From: Clostridia bacterium | GTDB taxonomy: Bacteria > Bacillota > Clostridia > Lachnospirales > Lachnospiraceae | Assembly: GCA_910575725.1 (NCBI GenBank) | Contig: CAJTFE010000042.1 | Coordinates: 1 to 38,005 of the forward strand | DNA length: 38,005 nt | Direction: 5' to 3' | Part shown: positions 25,480-33,733 of the stretch, in pieces | Position numbering within the stretch: position 1 is the stretch's first letter | Layout: every line of letters starts with the position of its first letter | Made by a program: the position numbers and the translations under genes | Notes under the pieces: generated by a model | Seen by the model: only the letters and a program-made list of their open reading frames with translations | What the model was told of the DNA's origin: nothing | The model's database searches: none

Positions 25480-25509
25480 TTGTTTTTAACAGGGAACAGG
25501 ATGTATAAT
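25480..25509 (+). promoter_or_regulatory. Predicted promoter of the activator gene
   Basis: TTGTTT (25480-25485), 18 bp, TATAAT (25504-25509). This places a start point near 25516, just upstream of the large palindrome at 25533-25591. The activator could therefore be expressed apart from corrinoid protein 1. Confidence 0.5.
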
Positions 25510-25532
25510 AGGAAAGAAGCAAAGTGAGGAAG

Positions 25533-25595
25533 GGGCTGCAGGGAAATATAACATCAGAAAAGCCTGATGCTATATTTCCTGACAGCTCCTTTCTC
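25533..25595 (+). terminator. Terminator or leader attenuator before the activator gene
   Basis: GGGCTGcAGgGAAATATAaCATCAG pairs, with a few mismatches, with CTGATGcTATATTTCcTgACAGCTCC around a short AAAAGC loop. The arms match the terminator at 13080-13134. It lies between a predicted promoter and the activator start at 25621. It would therefore end the corrinoid-protein transcript and also sit in the leader of the activator mRNA. Confidence 0.65.
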
Positions 25596-25620
25596 TATAA
25601 GGGTTCTTGTGGAGGCAGTG

Positions 25621-27807
25621 ATGGAAAAAAGAACGGAATTCAATATAGAAATATCAAGGGAAAGCGTGTGTGCCTTTTTGGACGTGGGAAAAGACAGCCC
25701 TATGTACGAGGAGGTTCTGGAGGAGCTAGAAGAGATGCTGCCGGAGGCCTATGAGAAGATTAAGCCGGTGGCGCTTCTGGAATTCGGAGATCTGGAAGGA
25801 TACTCGGTGGAGGCCGACGGAAAACCGGCCAGAGAGGCTTTGTACGGGGTTCTTTCTATCGGAAGAGAGATGGGAGAATGGTCTGCAAGGCTTTTTGCCG
25901 AGGGAGATTATCTGAAAGGAATGCTGGCGGATGCCATTGCAGATGATTATCTTTTTCAGATGGATACGCAGCAGACGGAAACTGTGGTACGGCTTTGCAG
26001 GGAACAGGGAAAGGGAATCGCGGGGAGGGCGGAGGCGCCCCAGGATATTCCCATGAGTATTCAAAAAAAGGCTTACGATACGACACAGGCAGAGAAGGAG
26101 GGCATCGGCATCCGGGAAAGCTATATGTTCGATCCGGTGAAAACCGTCTGCCAGGTGTATCTTCTGGACGGGAATGTGAAGCGTTACCATCCGGAGCATG
26201 ACTGCAGCAGGTGCGATAATCTCACCTGTAAGCATCGAAACCTGCCAGCCGTACAGGTGACGCTGCGGACAGGGGAGGAGGAGCGGAGTATCCGGGCCAG
26301 AAAGTCGGAAAGCCTTCTTCATATCTTTCAGGAGCACCATATCTATCTGCCGGCTGTCTGTGCCGGAAAGGGAACCTGCGGAAAGTGTAAGGTGCGGTTC
26401 CTGGAAGGAGCAGCAGAGCCGTCCAGGGAGGACGAAAAGTTTTTTACAGGGAAGGAATTGGCGGAGGGATGGAGGCTGGCCTGCAAAGCATATCCGCAAA
26501 AGGACTGCATTGTTTTGATGGAGCAGAAGGAAGAACGCTTTTATGTCCCGACTGATATGGAGGAGAAGGGAACAGATAGGAAGCCTATAAATGAACGGGA
26601 GCAAGAGGGGCTTTACGGAATTGCAGCAGATATCGGAACTACCACCATTGCCATGGAGCTGGTGGAGCTTCCGGGGGGGAGGGCTGTGGATGTTTATACG
26701 GCTATCAACCGGCAGCGTGCCTATGGAGCAGATGTAATCAGCCGTATTGAAGCATCCAATTCCGGCAGAGGAGAGGAACTGAAAAGAAGTATCCTGTCTG
26801 ATCTGGAAAATGGAATCCGTGCGCTTGCAGAAAACAGTCAGGGAAAGATAAGCCGTATGGTCATCAGCGCCAATACGACCATGGTGCATCTGCTGATGGG
26901 GTATTCCTGTGAAACATTGGGGGTATATCCCTTTGTGCCGGTGAATCTTCAAACCATTCATACGACAGTCAGGGAACTGTTTGGAGATGCGTCCGGGGTA
27001 ATACAGGAATTTGAGATTATGATATATCCGGGTATTTCTACTTATGTGGGCGGTGATATTACAGCCGGTCTCTTTGCGCTGGAATTCGGAAGCCGGGAAA
27101 AGCCTTCCCTTCTGATTGATCTGGGAACCAACGGAGAGATGGCGGTCGGAAACAGGGAAAGGATTCTGACGGCATCTACGGCAGCAGGGCCGGCCTTTGA
27201 GGGAGGAAATATTGTCTGCGGAACAGGCAGCGTTCCCGGAGCAGTCTGCGGACTGACCATAGAGGGAGAAGACGTGTATCCGGAGACCATCGGCAGCGCA
27301 AGGCCTTCCGGAATCTGCGGAACGGGGGTTGTGGCTGCAGTCTATGAGCTTTTGAAGGAAGAGGCGGTAGATGAGACAGGGCGCATGGAGGATCCATGGT
27401 TTGAAGAAGGCTTTCTCATCGCCCGGGAAGGAAATATCCGCTTTTACCAGAAGGATGTCCGGGAGATTCAGCTGGCAAAATCCGCCGTGCGGGCAGGAAT
27501 GGAAACACTGCTTCTGAAATACGGCATTACCTGCGATGAAGTGGAGCATATCTATATTGCCGGAGGCTTCGGCTGCCAGATGGACATTCATAAGGCTGTT
27601 GGGATCGGCCTTTTTCCGCCGGAATGCGAAGGGAAAATTGAGGCGGCGGGGAATACCAGCTTAAAAGGCGCAGTGAGGTATCTGCTTGACCCTTTGGCGG
27701 AGGGAGAGATAAAGAGGATTGCCAAGACAGCGGAGGAGGTTTCCCTTTCGGACAGCAAGGAGTTTCAGGAGTTTTATATGGAGTATCTGTCCTTTGGGGA
27801 AGCATAA
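25621..27807 (+). CDS. Corrinoid-protein reductive activator (RACo-type, ASKHA domain)
   Basis: A 728-residue protein that by family uses ATP to reduce inactive Co(II) corrinoid proteins back to Co(I). Residues 1 to about 190 resemble the cobalamin-dependent methionine synthase activation fold (G-D-Y-L-K-G-M-L-A-D-A-I-A-D-D-Y-L-F). A small Cys cluster follows, C195-x2-C198-x4-C203. Then comes a plant-type 2Fe-2S ferredoxin domain (C247-x5-C253-x2-C256-x31-C288). From about 335 to the end is the DUF4445/ASKHA ATPase (G-I-A-A-D-I-G-T-T-T-I-A, then D-L-G-T-N-G-E-M-A, then I-A-G-G-F-G). The ATG at 25621 follows GGAGG. Classical RACo lacks the N-terminal part, so this is a longer architecture. It serves both flanking corrinoid proteins, by inference. 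Confidence 0.88.
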   Translation: MEKRTEFNIEISRESVCAFLDVGKDSPMYEEVLEELEEMLPEAYEKIKPVALLEFGDLEGYSVEADGKPAREALYGVLSIGREMGEWSARLFAEGDYLKGMLADAIADDYLFQMDTQQTETVVRLCREQGKGIAGRAEAPQDIPMSIQKKAYDTTQAEKEGIGIRESYMFDPVKTVCQVYLLDGNVKRYHPEHDCSRCDNLTCKHRNLPAVQVTLRTGEEERSIRARKSESLLHIFQEHHIYLPAVCAGKGTCGKCKVRFLEGAAEPSREDEKFFTGKELAEGWRLACKAYPQKDCIVLMEQKEERFYVPTDMEEKGTDRKPINEREQEGLYGIAADIGTTTIAMELVELPGGRAVDVYTAINRQRAYGADVISRIEASNSGRGEELKRSILSDLENGIRALAENSQGKISRMVISANTTMVHLLMGYSCETLGVYPFVPVNLQTIHTTVRELFGDASGVIQEFEIMIYPGISTYVGGDITAGLFALEFGSREKPSLLIDLGTNGEMAVGNRERILTASTAAGPAFEGGNIVCGTGSVPGAVCGLTIEGEDVYPETIGSARPSGICGTGVVAAVYELLKEEAVDETGRMEDPWFEEGFLIAREGNIRFYQKDVREIQLAKSAVRAGMETLLLKYGITCDEVEHIYIAGGFGCQMDIHKAVGIGLFPPECEGKIEAAGNTSLKGAVRYLLDPLAEGEIKRIAKTAEEVSLSDSKEFQEFYMEYLSFGEA

Positions 27808-27900
27808 CAGCTTCTCTTTTCCGAGGGGATTGAAATAACATGTGATTTGTGGGATGATATATAGCACGAGGCAAATGAAATAGATACAGAGGTGTTAGAG

Positions 27901-28542
27901 ATGTCAAAGATTCAGGAAGTTGCAGATGCCGTAGAGAGAGGAAAAGCGAAGCTGACGGCAGGACTTGTGAGGGAAGCTCTGAATGAAGGCTGCGATCCTA
28001 CAGAAATTTTAAATAAGGGCATGGTTGGCGCCATGGGGGTAATCGGCGAAAAATTCAAAAACAACGAGATTTTTGTGACAGAGATGCTGGCAGCGGCCCG
28101 AGCTATGAAGAAGGGAGTAGAGGTGCTAAGGCCGCACCTGACGGCTGGAAGGGCAGCCTCTGCCGGGAAGATCATTCTGGGAACCGTGTCCGGAGACCTG
28201 CACGATATCGGAAAGAATCTGGTTGGAATGATGATTGAGAGCGTGGGCTTTGAGGTGATTGACTTAGGGATTGATGTTCCCATAGAGAGATTTATCAGGG
28301 GAGTGGAAGAGCATCCGGATGTGGTACTGGTGGGCTGTTCCGCTTTGCTGACTACCACGCTGCAGTCCCTTCGGGATACCGTGGCGGCATTGAATGCCCA
28401 GCCTTTTCGTAGCCGAATCAAAATTATGGTAGGGGGCGCTCCGGTTACGCAGGCATTTGCAGACGAGATCGGGGCAGACGGCTACAGCGCAAATGCGGCG
28501 GAGGCGGCAGAGCTTGCGAAGAAACTGGCGGACATGCTGTAG
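27901..28542 (+). CDS. Methyltransferase corrinoid protein 2
   Basis: A 213-residue methyl carrier with the same plan as protein 1: helical cap, then a cobalamin domain with D99-L-H101-D-I-G104, S-A-L-L-T-T-T and G-G-A-P. It is clearly related to, but well diverged from, protein 1, for example in the loop after I-D-L-G-I-D-V. The ATG at 27901 is chosen because AGAGGT lies at a normal distance; a GTG nine bases earlier has no ribosome site. Two corrinoid carriers in one locus suggest two substrate-specific branches that share one activator and one terminal methyltransferase. Confidence 0.93.
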   Translation: MSKIQEVADAVERGKAKLTAGLVREALNEGCDPTEILNKGMVGAMGVIGEKFKNNEIFVTEMLAAARAMKKGVEVLRPHLTAGRAASAGKIILGTVSGDLHDIGKNLVGMMIESVGFEVIDLGIDVPIERFIRGVEEHPDVVLVGCSALLTTTLQSLRDTVAALNAQPFRSRIKIMVGGAPVTQAFADEIGADGYSANAAEAAELAKKLADML

Positions 28543-28556
28543 CGGCTTTACCCTTT

Positions 28557-28585
28557 CGTGCTGTCGCACAGCGATTTTTAATAGG
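28557..28585 (+). repeat. Hairpin plus AATAGG leader element, copy C
   Basis: CGTGCTGTCGCACAGCGATT (28557-28576), three bases, AATAGG (28580-28585). The core GTGCTGTCGCACAGCGA is identical to copy A, and the CCCTTT just upstream also matches copy A. The start codon is 48 bases downstream at 28634, farther than in the other copies. Confidence 0.75.
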
Positions 28586-28633
28586 AAGAAGGGGGAGCTG
28601 TGTATCCGGAAACAGTTCTAAAAGGGGAATCGC

Positions 28634-29689
28634 ATGATTATCATTGGTGAAAATTTAAACGGCTCCATTCCTTTTGTGGCAAGGGCCATTGCAGGGAAGG
28701 ATGAGGACTGGATCAGGGCGCTTGTAAAAAAACAGGCAGATGCAGGAGCCGATTTTATTGATATCTGTGCCTATGTGGAATCAGGCGAAACAGAAACGAT
28801 GGAATGGATGATCGGTTTGGCGGAAAGCGTAACAGAGATACCCATTTCCATTGACAGTCCTGACACAGAGGTATTGGCCAAGGCTTACAGACAGGTCAAA
28901 AGACCGGGCCTTTTTAACTCTGTATCTATGGAAAAAAAGAAACGGATAGACCAAATATTCTGTATTATGAGGGAAAATCCGGGATGGAAGGTGATTGCCA
29001 TGCTCTGCGATGATTCCGGTATCCCAAGGTCTGCTGCAAAGCGGCTGAAGATATTTGACGCAATTATGGAAAAGGCTGCGTTCTATGGGATCACCCCGGA
29101 CAGAATTTATATCGATCCCATTATTGAAGCGGCAGCTCTGATGGATCCGGAGATGGAGGACGGCCCGGGAATCGCTGTGAACAAAAAGGTCATTGAAACG
29201 ATCCGCAGAAGATGCCCGGCCGTGCATATTACTTCAGCCGTGAGCAATATATCCCACAGTCTGCCCGCCCGGCGCTATATGAATTACAGCTTTATCGTCC
29301 TGGCATTGTCCTACGGGTTAGACAGCGCAATCCTGGATCCGCTGGATCCGGGTATGCCTGGCATTATCAAGGCTTCGGAGGTGCTTCTGGGACTTCCGGG
29401 AGCGGTTTTGGAACAGCTTTCGGATGCGGTAAAAGAGAACTGCCTGCAAAAGAGCGGATTTCCAAAGCTTAAGGGCTTCGAAGAGGAAGAGGGCCGTAAG
29501 GCCCTGGAACTGGCAATGACAGTGCTTGCCATGGGCGCCGGGGCAGAGAATGTGAAGCCGCCTTTAAAAAACCGGGATCTGGCCGGGATGGTATATGCGG
29601 CACGGGCGCTGCTTGGATGGGAGGAGGAAGGCTGCTGTCTGGAATACATTGAGGCATACAGGGAAGGCCTTTTTGGCGGATCGGTATAA
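28634..29689 (+). CDS. Pterin-binding (methyltetrahydrofolate) methyltransferase
   Basis: A 351-residue TIM-barrel protein of the pterin-binding/DHPS superfamily, the group that includes MtrH-like and AcsE/MtgA-type methyltransferases. Visible features are I-I-G-E-N-L-N-G-S at strand 1, A-D-F-I-D-I-C-A at strand 2, I-S-I-D-S-P-D-T at strand 3 and F-N-S-V-S-M-E at strand 4, in the order of the pterin pocket. By family it moves the methyl group from the corrinoid protein to tetrahydrofolate (or the reverse). The ATG is supported by AAAAGGGGAATCGC. It is the last gene of the methyl-transfer cluster. It ends three bases from the convergent CPBP gene, and no terminator is visible in between. Confidence 0.87.
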   Translation: MIIIGENLNGSIPFVARAIAGKDEDWIRALVKKQADAGADFIDICAYVESGETETMEWMIGLAESVTEIPISIDSPDTEVLAKAYRQVKRPGLFNSVSMEKKKRIDQIFCIMRENPGWKVIAMLCDDSGIPRSAAKRLKIFDAIMEKAAFYGITPDRIYIDPIIEAAALMDPEMEDGPGIAVNKKVIETIRRRCPAVHITSAVSNISHSLPARRYMNYSFIVLALSYGLDSAILDPLDPGMPGIIKASEVLLGLPGAVLEQLSDAVKENCLQKSGFPKLKGFEEEEGRKALELAMTVLAMGAGAENVKPPLKNRDLAGMVYAARALLGWEEEGCCLEYIEAYREGLFGGSV

Positions 29690-29692
29690 GGA

Positions 29693-30667
29693 TTACGGCC
29701 GAACGAGACAGAGAAATTCCTGCAGATCCTCCAGATTCATGGCAGACCCCATATTCTGTACGATGATGATAAAACCGGCTGCCAGCATAAGAAAGCTCAG
29801 GCCGATGACGCCTACGATGGTAAGCACCAGGCAAAGATCCGAACGCTTTTTGAGGCATCCCGAGGATTTGCACAGAAGGTAGCTTCCGGCAAAGAGAAGG
29901 ACAGGGGCCAGACAGCCGATGATCAGATAAGATCCAAGGCTCAAAAGGAGCATGGAAGGTTCCATCAGGAGCGCAGCTGCCTGTTCCGCTTCCCCGGTTA
30001 CTTCGCCGGCGCCAAAGAGGCTTGCCAGAAAGGAAAGGCTGTTGTTGATAAAATGGAACAGCGCCGGGAGGATCATATTGTTGGTTTTGCGCATAATGTA
30101 AGCCAGGCCCATGCCCAGAAGAGCAGTAGGCAGGAAACGATAGGGATCCAGATGGAACAATCCGAAGATCAGCCCGGTACACAGAACTACAGCCCAGTCC
30201 TTTTTGAGCCCCCGGAAGGTATGCATGATAAATCCCCGGTGCATGGCCTCCTCGCAGATGGCCGGGGACACGGCTACAATCAGGAAGGAGAAAAATGCCG
30301 GTATGGAGGAAAACATCGAGCTCATACTGGAACTGATATCCAGAAAGCCCTCGGGAAACAGCATCATGGAAACCAGCGTCACAAGCATTACGACTAGAAA
30401 ACAGCCGCCCCAGATAAGGATGGTTCCCATAATCTGTCCAAACCGCGGAAGCCGGATGGGAAATACCTCCCGGAAGCTCTGCCTGGTGATACGGACTGCC
30501 AGCAAAGTGACAGCCAGAAGCCCAAGCTCCGTCAGAAGAAGCCCCGCCATGCCGAAATGAAGCTGCAAGGGGGCGAATACAAAGAGAAACAAAAGCATAA
30601 TGATCAAAAACAGGCCAATCCCGTGAAGGGGATTCAGGCGCGGCCGTTCTTCTTCAAAAAAATCCAT
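29693..30667 (-). CDS. CPBP-family intramembrane metalloprotease
   Basis: A 324-residue polytopic membrane protein of the CAAX-protease/bacteriocin-processing (CPBP, Abi) family. The diagnostic motifs are E-E-A-M-H-R-G, F-G-L-F-H-L-D-P, and a later H-F-I-N-N, supplying the Glu and His residues of the active site. About eight hydrophobic segments are visible, with two more after the protease core. GGGAGGTTTGACAT precedes the ATG. It is not obviously tied to the methyltransferase cluster; substrate unknown. Confidence 0.9.
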   Translation of the reverse strand: MDFFEEERPRLNPLHGIGLFLIIMLLFLFVFAPLQLHFGMAGLLLTELGLLAVTLLAVRITRQSFREVFPIRLPRFGQIMGTILIWGGCFLVVMLVTLVSMMLFPEGFLDISSSMSSMFSSIPAFFSFLIVAVSPAICEEAMHRGFIMHTFRGLKKDWAVVLCTGLIFGLFHLDPYRFLPTALLGMGLAYIMRKTNNMILPALFHFINNSLSFLASLFGAGEVTGEAEQAAALLMEPSMLLLSLGSYLIIGCLAPVLLFAGSYLLCKSSGCLKKRSDLCLVLTIVGVIGLSFLMLAAGFIIIVQNMGSAMNLEDLQEFLCLVRP

Positions 30668-30890
30668 ATGTCAAACCTCCCATATTGAAAAATCTTTTTC
30701 TATTATTCTAACAAAATATGCCCCATTGTGCAATAAAATATGGCCCTTGACAGGCATCCTGTGAAAAACCTGTGATATCTGATTTTGCTCTATGGTCATT
30801 TTCCCCAAAATATGATAGACTTGTATTATTATAGAGAAGTGCCAACTGATTGAGAATGGTTTTCAGAATAAAAGTCGAGGGAGAGCAGGA

Positions 30891-31325
30891 ATGGAACAGG
30901 AACTACTCCAACAGGAAATCGATACATACAGGGAAAAGGTGAAGCAATGCAGATCCAAGGAAGAGGTGTGGCAGATCAAAGAGGATTATGAGGATGCGCT
31001 GTTTCTTGGAATCAGTGTGGTGGAGAGCAATTCCGTACTGTCTCTGGAGCAGAAACTGGAATTTACCGTGATTAAGGATACCAAGCTGTCTATGATGGCC
31101 GAGATGATAGAGGAATTTACAAGGACGCCGGAGTATGAGGCTCTGCCGGATCAGGCGGAGGATATCAAAGAGTCAGGGAATTCCTCGGAAGAAGCCGCGC
31201 CTATGACGGCGGAGGAAGAGCTGAAGCTGAAACAGATAAAGCGGGCCAAGGCTGTGAGCAGCTATGTGGGCAGCCGGAAGGGGGAAGACAGCCAGGAGCC
31301 GGCCCCCTTTGAAGCAAAGGGATAA
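30891..31325 (+). CDS. Hypothetical protein
   Basis: A 144-residue soluble protein I do not recognise. It is highly charged and largely helical in prediction by eye (L-L-Q-Q-E-I-D-T-Y-R-E-K-V-K-Q-C, then K-E-E-V-W-Q-I-K-E-D-Y), with an acidic, probably flexible tail after about residue 95. No signal peptide, membrane segment or catalytic motif is seen. GAGGGAGAGCAGGA precedes the ATG. It lies 41 bases before hisH and may share its transcript, but a role in histidine synthesis cannot be inferred from that. Confidence 0.75.
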   Translation: MEQELLQQEIDTYREKVKQCRSKEEVWQIKEDYEDALFLGISVVESNSVLSLEQKLEFTVIKDTKLSMMAEMIEEFTRTPEYEALPDQAEDIKESGNSSEEAAPMTAEEELKLKQIKRAKAVSSYVGSRKGEDSQEPAPFEAKG

Positions 31326-31366
31326 AAAGCAGGAGTGGAAATTCATATGAGGAGTGAGCGAAAAAG

Positions 31367-31972
31367 ATGATTGCAGTCATTGATTATGATGCGGGCAACC
31401 TAAAAAGCGTGGAAAAAGCCCTTCTGTCTCTGGGGCAGGAGACCCTTGTGACAAGGGACCGGCAGGAGCTTTTGGGAGCGGACAAGGTGATTCTTCCCGG
31501 AGTAGGGAACTTTGGGGACGCCATGGGAAAGCTTCGGGCCTACGGCCTGGAGCCTGTGATACAGGAGATCGCAAAGAGAAGGATTCCTTTCTTAGGCATC
31601 TGCCTGGGCCTTCAGCTGCTTTTTGAGGAGAGTGAGGAGGCTCCCGGCGTGCCGGGGCTTGGGATTCTGAAAGGGAAGATCTTACGGATTCCGGCAGAGG
31701 AAGGACTTAAGATTCCTCATATCGGGTGGAATTCTCTGGAGCTTCAGAATGAAGGAAAGCTGTTTGAGGGACTTGAGGAAGAGCCTTATGTGTATTTTGT
31801 CCATTCCTATTATCTAAAGGCGGAGGACGAATCCATTGTAAAGGCAGTTACGGAATACGGAACCCGGATTCATGCGTCGGTAGAGCAGGACAATGTGTTT
31901 GCCTGCCAGTTTCATCCGGAGAAGAGCAGCAGTACCGGGCTGCAGATATTGAAAAACTTTGCAGATCTGTGA
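31367..31972 (+). CDS. hisH: Imidazole glycerol phosphate synthase, glutaminase subunit
   Basis: A 201-residue class-I glutamine amidotransferase that makes ammonia for HisF in histidine biosynthesis. The catalytic nucleophile is C79 in G-I-C-L-G-L-Q, with H183 and E185 in Q-F-H-P-E-K-S. The N-terminal I-D-Y-D-A-G-N-L-K-S-V is typical of HisH. The ATG follows AGGAGTGAGCGAAAAAG. It is followed by hisF after 75 bases; no other his gene lies in the window, so the pathway genes are split in this genome. Confidence 0.97.
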   Translation: MIAVIDYDAGNLKSVEKALLSLGQETLVTRDRQELLGADKVILPGVGNFGDAMGKLRAYGLEPVIQEIAKRRIPFLGICLGLQLLFEESEEAPGVPGLGILKGKILRIPAEEGLKIPHIGWNSLELQNEGKLFEGLEEEPYVYFVHSYYLKAEDESIVKAVTEYGTRIHASVEQDNVFACQFHPEKSSSTGLQILKNFADL

Positions 31973-32047
31973 GAAGGGATTTCGTTTGGCTGTGGAATGG
32001 ACGCATTGGAGGCGGAATATTTTCACAGAAAGCTGGAGGGCTTGGTG

Positions 32048-32809
32048 ATGTTTACAAAGAGAATCATTCCCTGTCTGGACGTACATGCCGGACGGGTGGT
32101 AAAGGGTGTTAATTTTGTGAATCTTAAGGATGCCGGGGATCCGGTGGAGATTGCGGCGGCCTATGATAAGGCCGGGGCGGATGAGGTGGTATTCTTAGAT
32201 ATCACGGCAAGCTCCGATTCCCGGAATACCGTGGCAGACATGGTGCGCAAGGTGGCGGAGAAGGTATTTATTCCTTTTACGGTGGGAGGAGGCATCCGTA
32301 CCGTGGAGGACTTTCGAGCGCTGCTTCGGGAGGGAGCGGATAAGATTTCCGTGAATTCTGCAGCAATTATGCGGCCGGAGCTTATAAGCGAGGCGGCGGA
32401 CAAGTTCGGAAGCCAGTGCGTGGTGGCAGCCATTGACGCAAAGCGAAGGGCCGATGGAAGCGGGTGGAATATCTACAAGAACGGCGGCCGGGTGGATATG
32501 GGCCTGGATGCGGTAGAGTGGGCTATGAAGGCGGAGCGCCTGGGAGCCGGGGAGATACTGCTGACCAGTATGGACTGCGACGGGACAAAGGCGGGGTATG
32601 ACATAGAGCTGACCCGCACCGTTGCGGAGCATGTGTCGATTCCGGTGATTGCCTCCGGCGGAGCAGGGACGAAGGAGCATTTCCTGGAGGCGCTGACGGA
32701 AGGAAAGGCAGACGCAGTGCTGGCGGCTTCGCTGTTTCATTACAAAGAGCTGGAGATTCGGGAACTGAAAGAATATTTGAGAGAACACCAGGTTCCGGTG
32801 CGGCTGTAG
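32048..32809 (+). CDS. hisF: Imidazole glycerol phosphate synthase, cyclase subunit
   Basis: A 253-residue TIM-barrel cyclase that forms imidazole glycerol phosphate and AICAR using ammonia from HisH. The catalytic Asp11 is in [14 protein letters not shown], and the second catalytic Asp is in A-A-I-D-A-K-R. A-S-G-G-A-G is the phosphate-binding loop. The start at 32048 gives the canonical M-F-T-K-R-I-I-P; an earlier in-frame ATG would add 17 residues with no family match. Confidence 0.97.
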   Translation: MFTKRIIPCLDVHAGRVVKGVNFVNLKDAGDPVEIAAAYDKAGADEVVFLDITASSDSRNTVADMVRKVAEKVFIPFTVGGGIRTVEDFRALLREGADKISVNSAAIMRPELISEAADKFGSQCVVAAIDAKRRADGSGWNIYKNGGRVDMGLDAVEWAMKAERLGAGEILLTSMDCDGTKAGYDIELTRTVAEHVSIPVIASGGAGTKEHFLEALTEGKADAVLAASLFHYKELEIRELKEYLREHQVPVRL

Positions 32810-32904
32810 CGGAGCGTGCCTGCAGCGGAAGAACGGCGGTATCTTCCATATTTATATGCAGATAAAATACGGTAGAAGTGAAAAAAGAACAGGAGATAAG
32901 GATT

Positions 32905-33579
32905 ATGGGAATGATTGAGAATGATTGGCTGGAGCCCTTAAACCCGGAATTTCGCAAGCCCTATTATGCGGAATTGTTCAAGTTCGTGAAGGAGGAATAC
33001 GCTTCAAGGAAGGTATTTCCCCCGGCGGATGATATTTTCAATGCCTTTCATCTGACTCCCCTCCATGAGGTGAAGGTGGTGATTCTGGGACAGGATCCTT
33101 ACCACAACGACGGACAGGCTCACGGGCTCTGCTTTTCCGTGAAGCCGGATGTGGACGTGCCGCCTTCCCTGGTGAATATTTACCAGGAACTTCACGACGA
33201 TCTGGGATGTTACATCCCAAACAACGGCTATCTCACCAAATGGGCAAAGCAGGGGGTGCTGATGCTCAATACGGTTCTGACCGTCCGGGCCCATCAGGCC
33301 AATTCCCATAGGGGAAAGGGCTGGGAGGAGTTCACGGACGCTGCTATCCGGGTTCTGGATGGGCAGGACAGGCCGATTGTATTTATTCTGTGGGGAAGCC
33401 CGGCACAGAAAAAGGCGGCTATGCTGCACAATTCCAGGCACCTTATTTTGAAAGCGCCCCATCCAAGCCCATTGTCTGCTTACCGGGGATTTTTCGGCAG
33501 TAGGCCCTTCAGCCAGACCAATGAGTTTCTGAAAGAGAACGGGCTGGAGCCCATTGACTGGCAGATTGAGAATGTGTGA
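32905..33579 (+). CDS. ung: Uracil-DNA glycosylase
   Basis: A 224-residue family-1 uracil-DNA glycosylase that removes uracil from DNA in base-excision repair. It has G-Q-D64-P-Y-H with the catalytic Asp, the L-N-T-V-L-T-V uracil pocket, the I-L-W-G-S motif, and H186-P-S-P-L-S, which inserts into the minor groove. The ATG at 32905 has AGGAG nine bases upstream; a GTG 27 bases earlier and an ATG six bases later are less likely alternatives. It is followed by a strong terminator at 33678. Confidence 0.96.
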   Translation: MGMIENDWLEPLNPEFRKPYYAELFKFVKEEYASRKVFPPADDIFNAFHLTPLHEVKVVILGQDPYHNDGQAHGLCFSVKPDVDVPPSLVNIYQELHDDLGCYIPNNGYLTKWAKQGVLMLNTVLTVRAHQANSHRGKGWEEFTDAAIRVLDGQDRPIVFILWGSPAQKKAAMLHNSRHLILKAPHPSPLSAYRGFFGSRPFSQTNEFLKENGLEPIDWQIENV

Positions 33580-33677
33580 GCGGGGACGGATGGATTGGAG
33601 CCAAAGACCCCTGGATTGATGGGGAATCAATCGGAACTGCATACGAGAGAGAACAGGCTGTAAGCTTTTTGGAGACT

Positions 33678-33733
33678 GCCCTCAATGAAGAAAGGAACAC
33701 GTAAGCGACCTTCTTCGTTGAGGGCTTTTTTTG
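33678..33733 (+). terminator. Rho-independent terminator after ung
   Basis: GCCCTCAA (33678-33685) and GAAGAAaGG pair with CCTTCTTC and TTGAGGGC (33718-33725), followed by seven T. It separates the his/ung transcript from the sporulation promoter that begins immediately after. Confidence 0.9.

Noticed and set aside
25726..27591. Long open frame of 621 codons on the minus strand
   Set aside because: It lies wholly inside the activator gene, which has clear domains and a ribosome site. The reverse frame shows no family motifs and has an odd, Cys/His-rich composition typical of an antisense shadow.
31997..32047. Upstream ATG for hisF
   Set aside because: The 17 extra residues do not belong to HisF, whose catalytic Asp is residue 11 only when starting at 32048.
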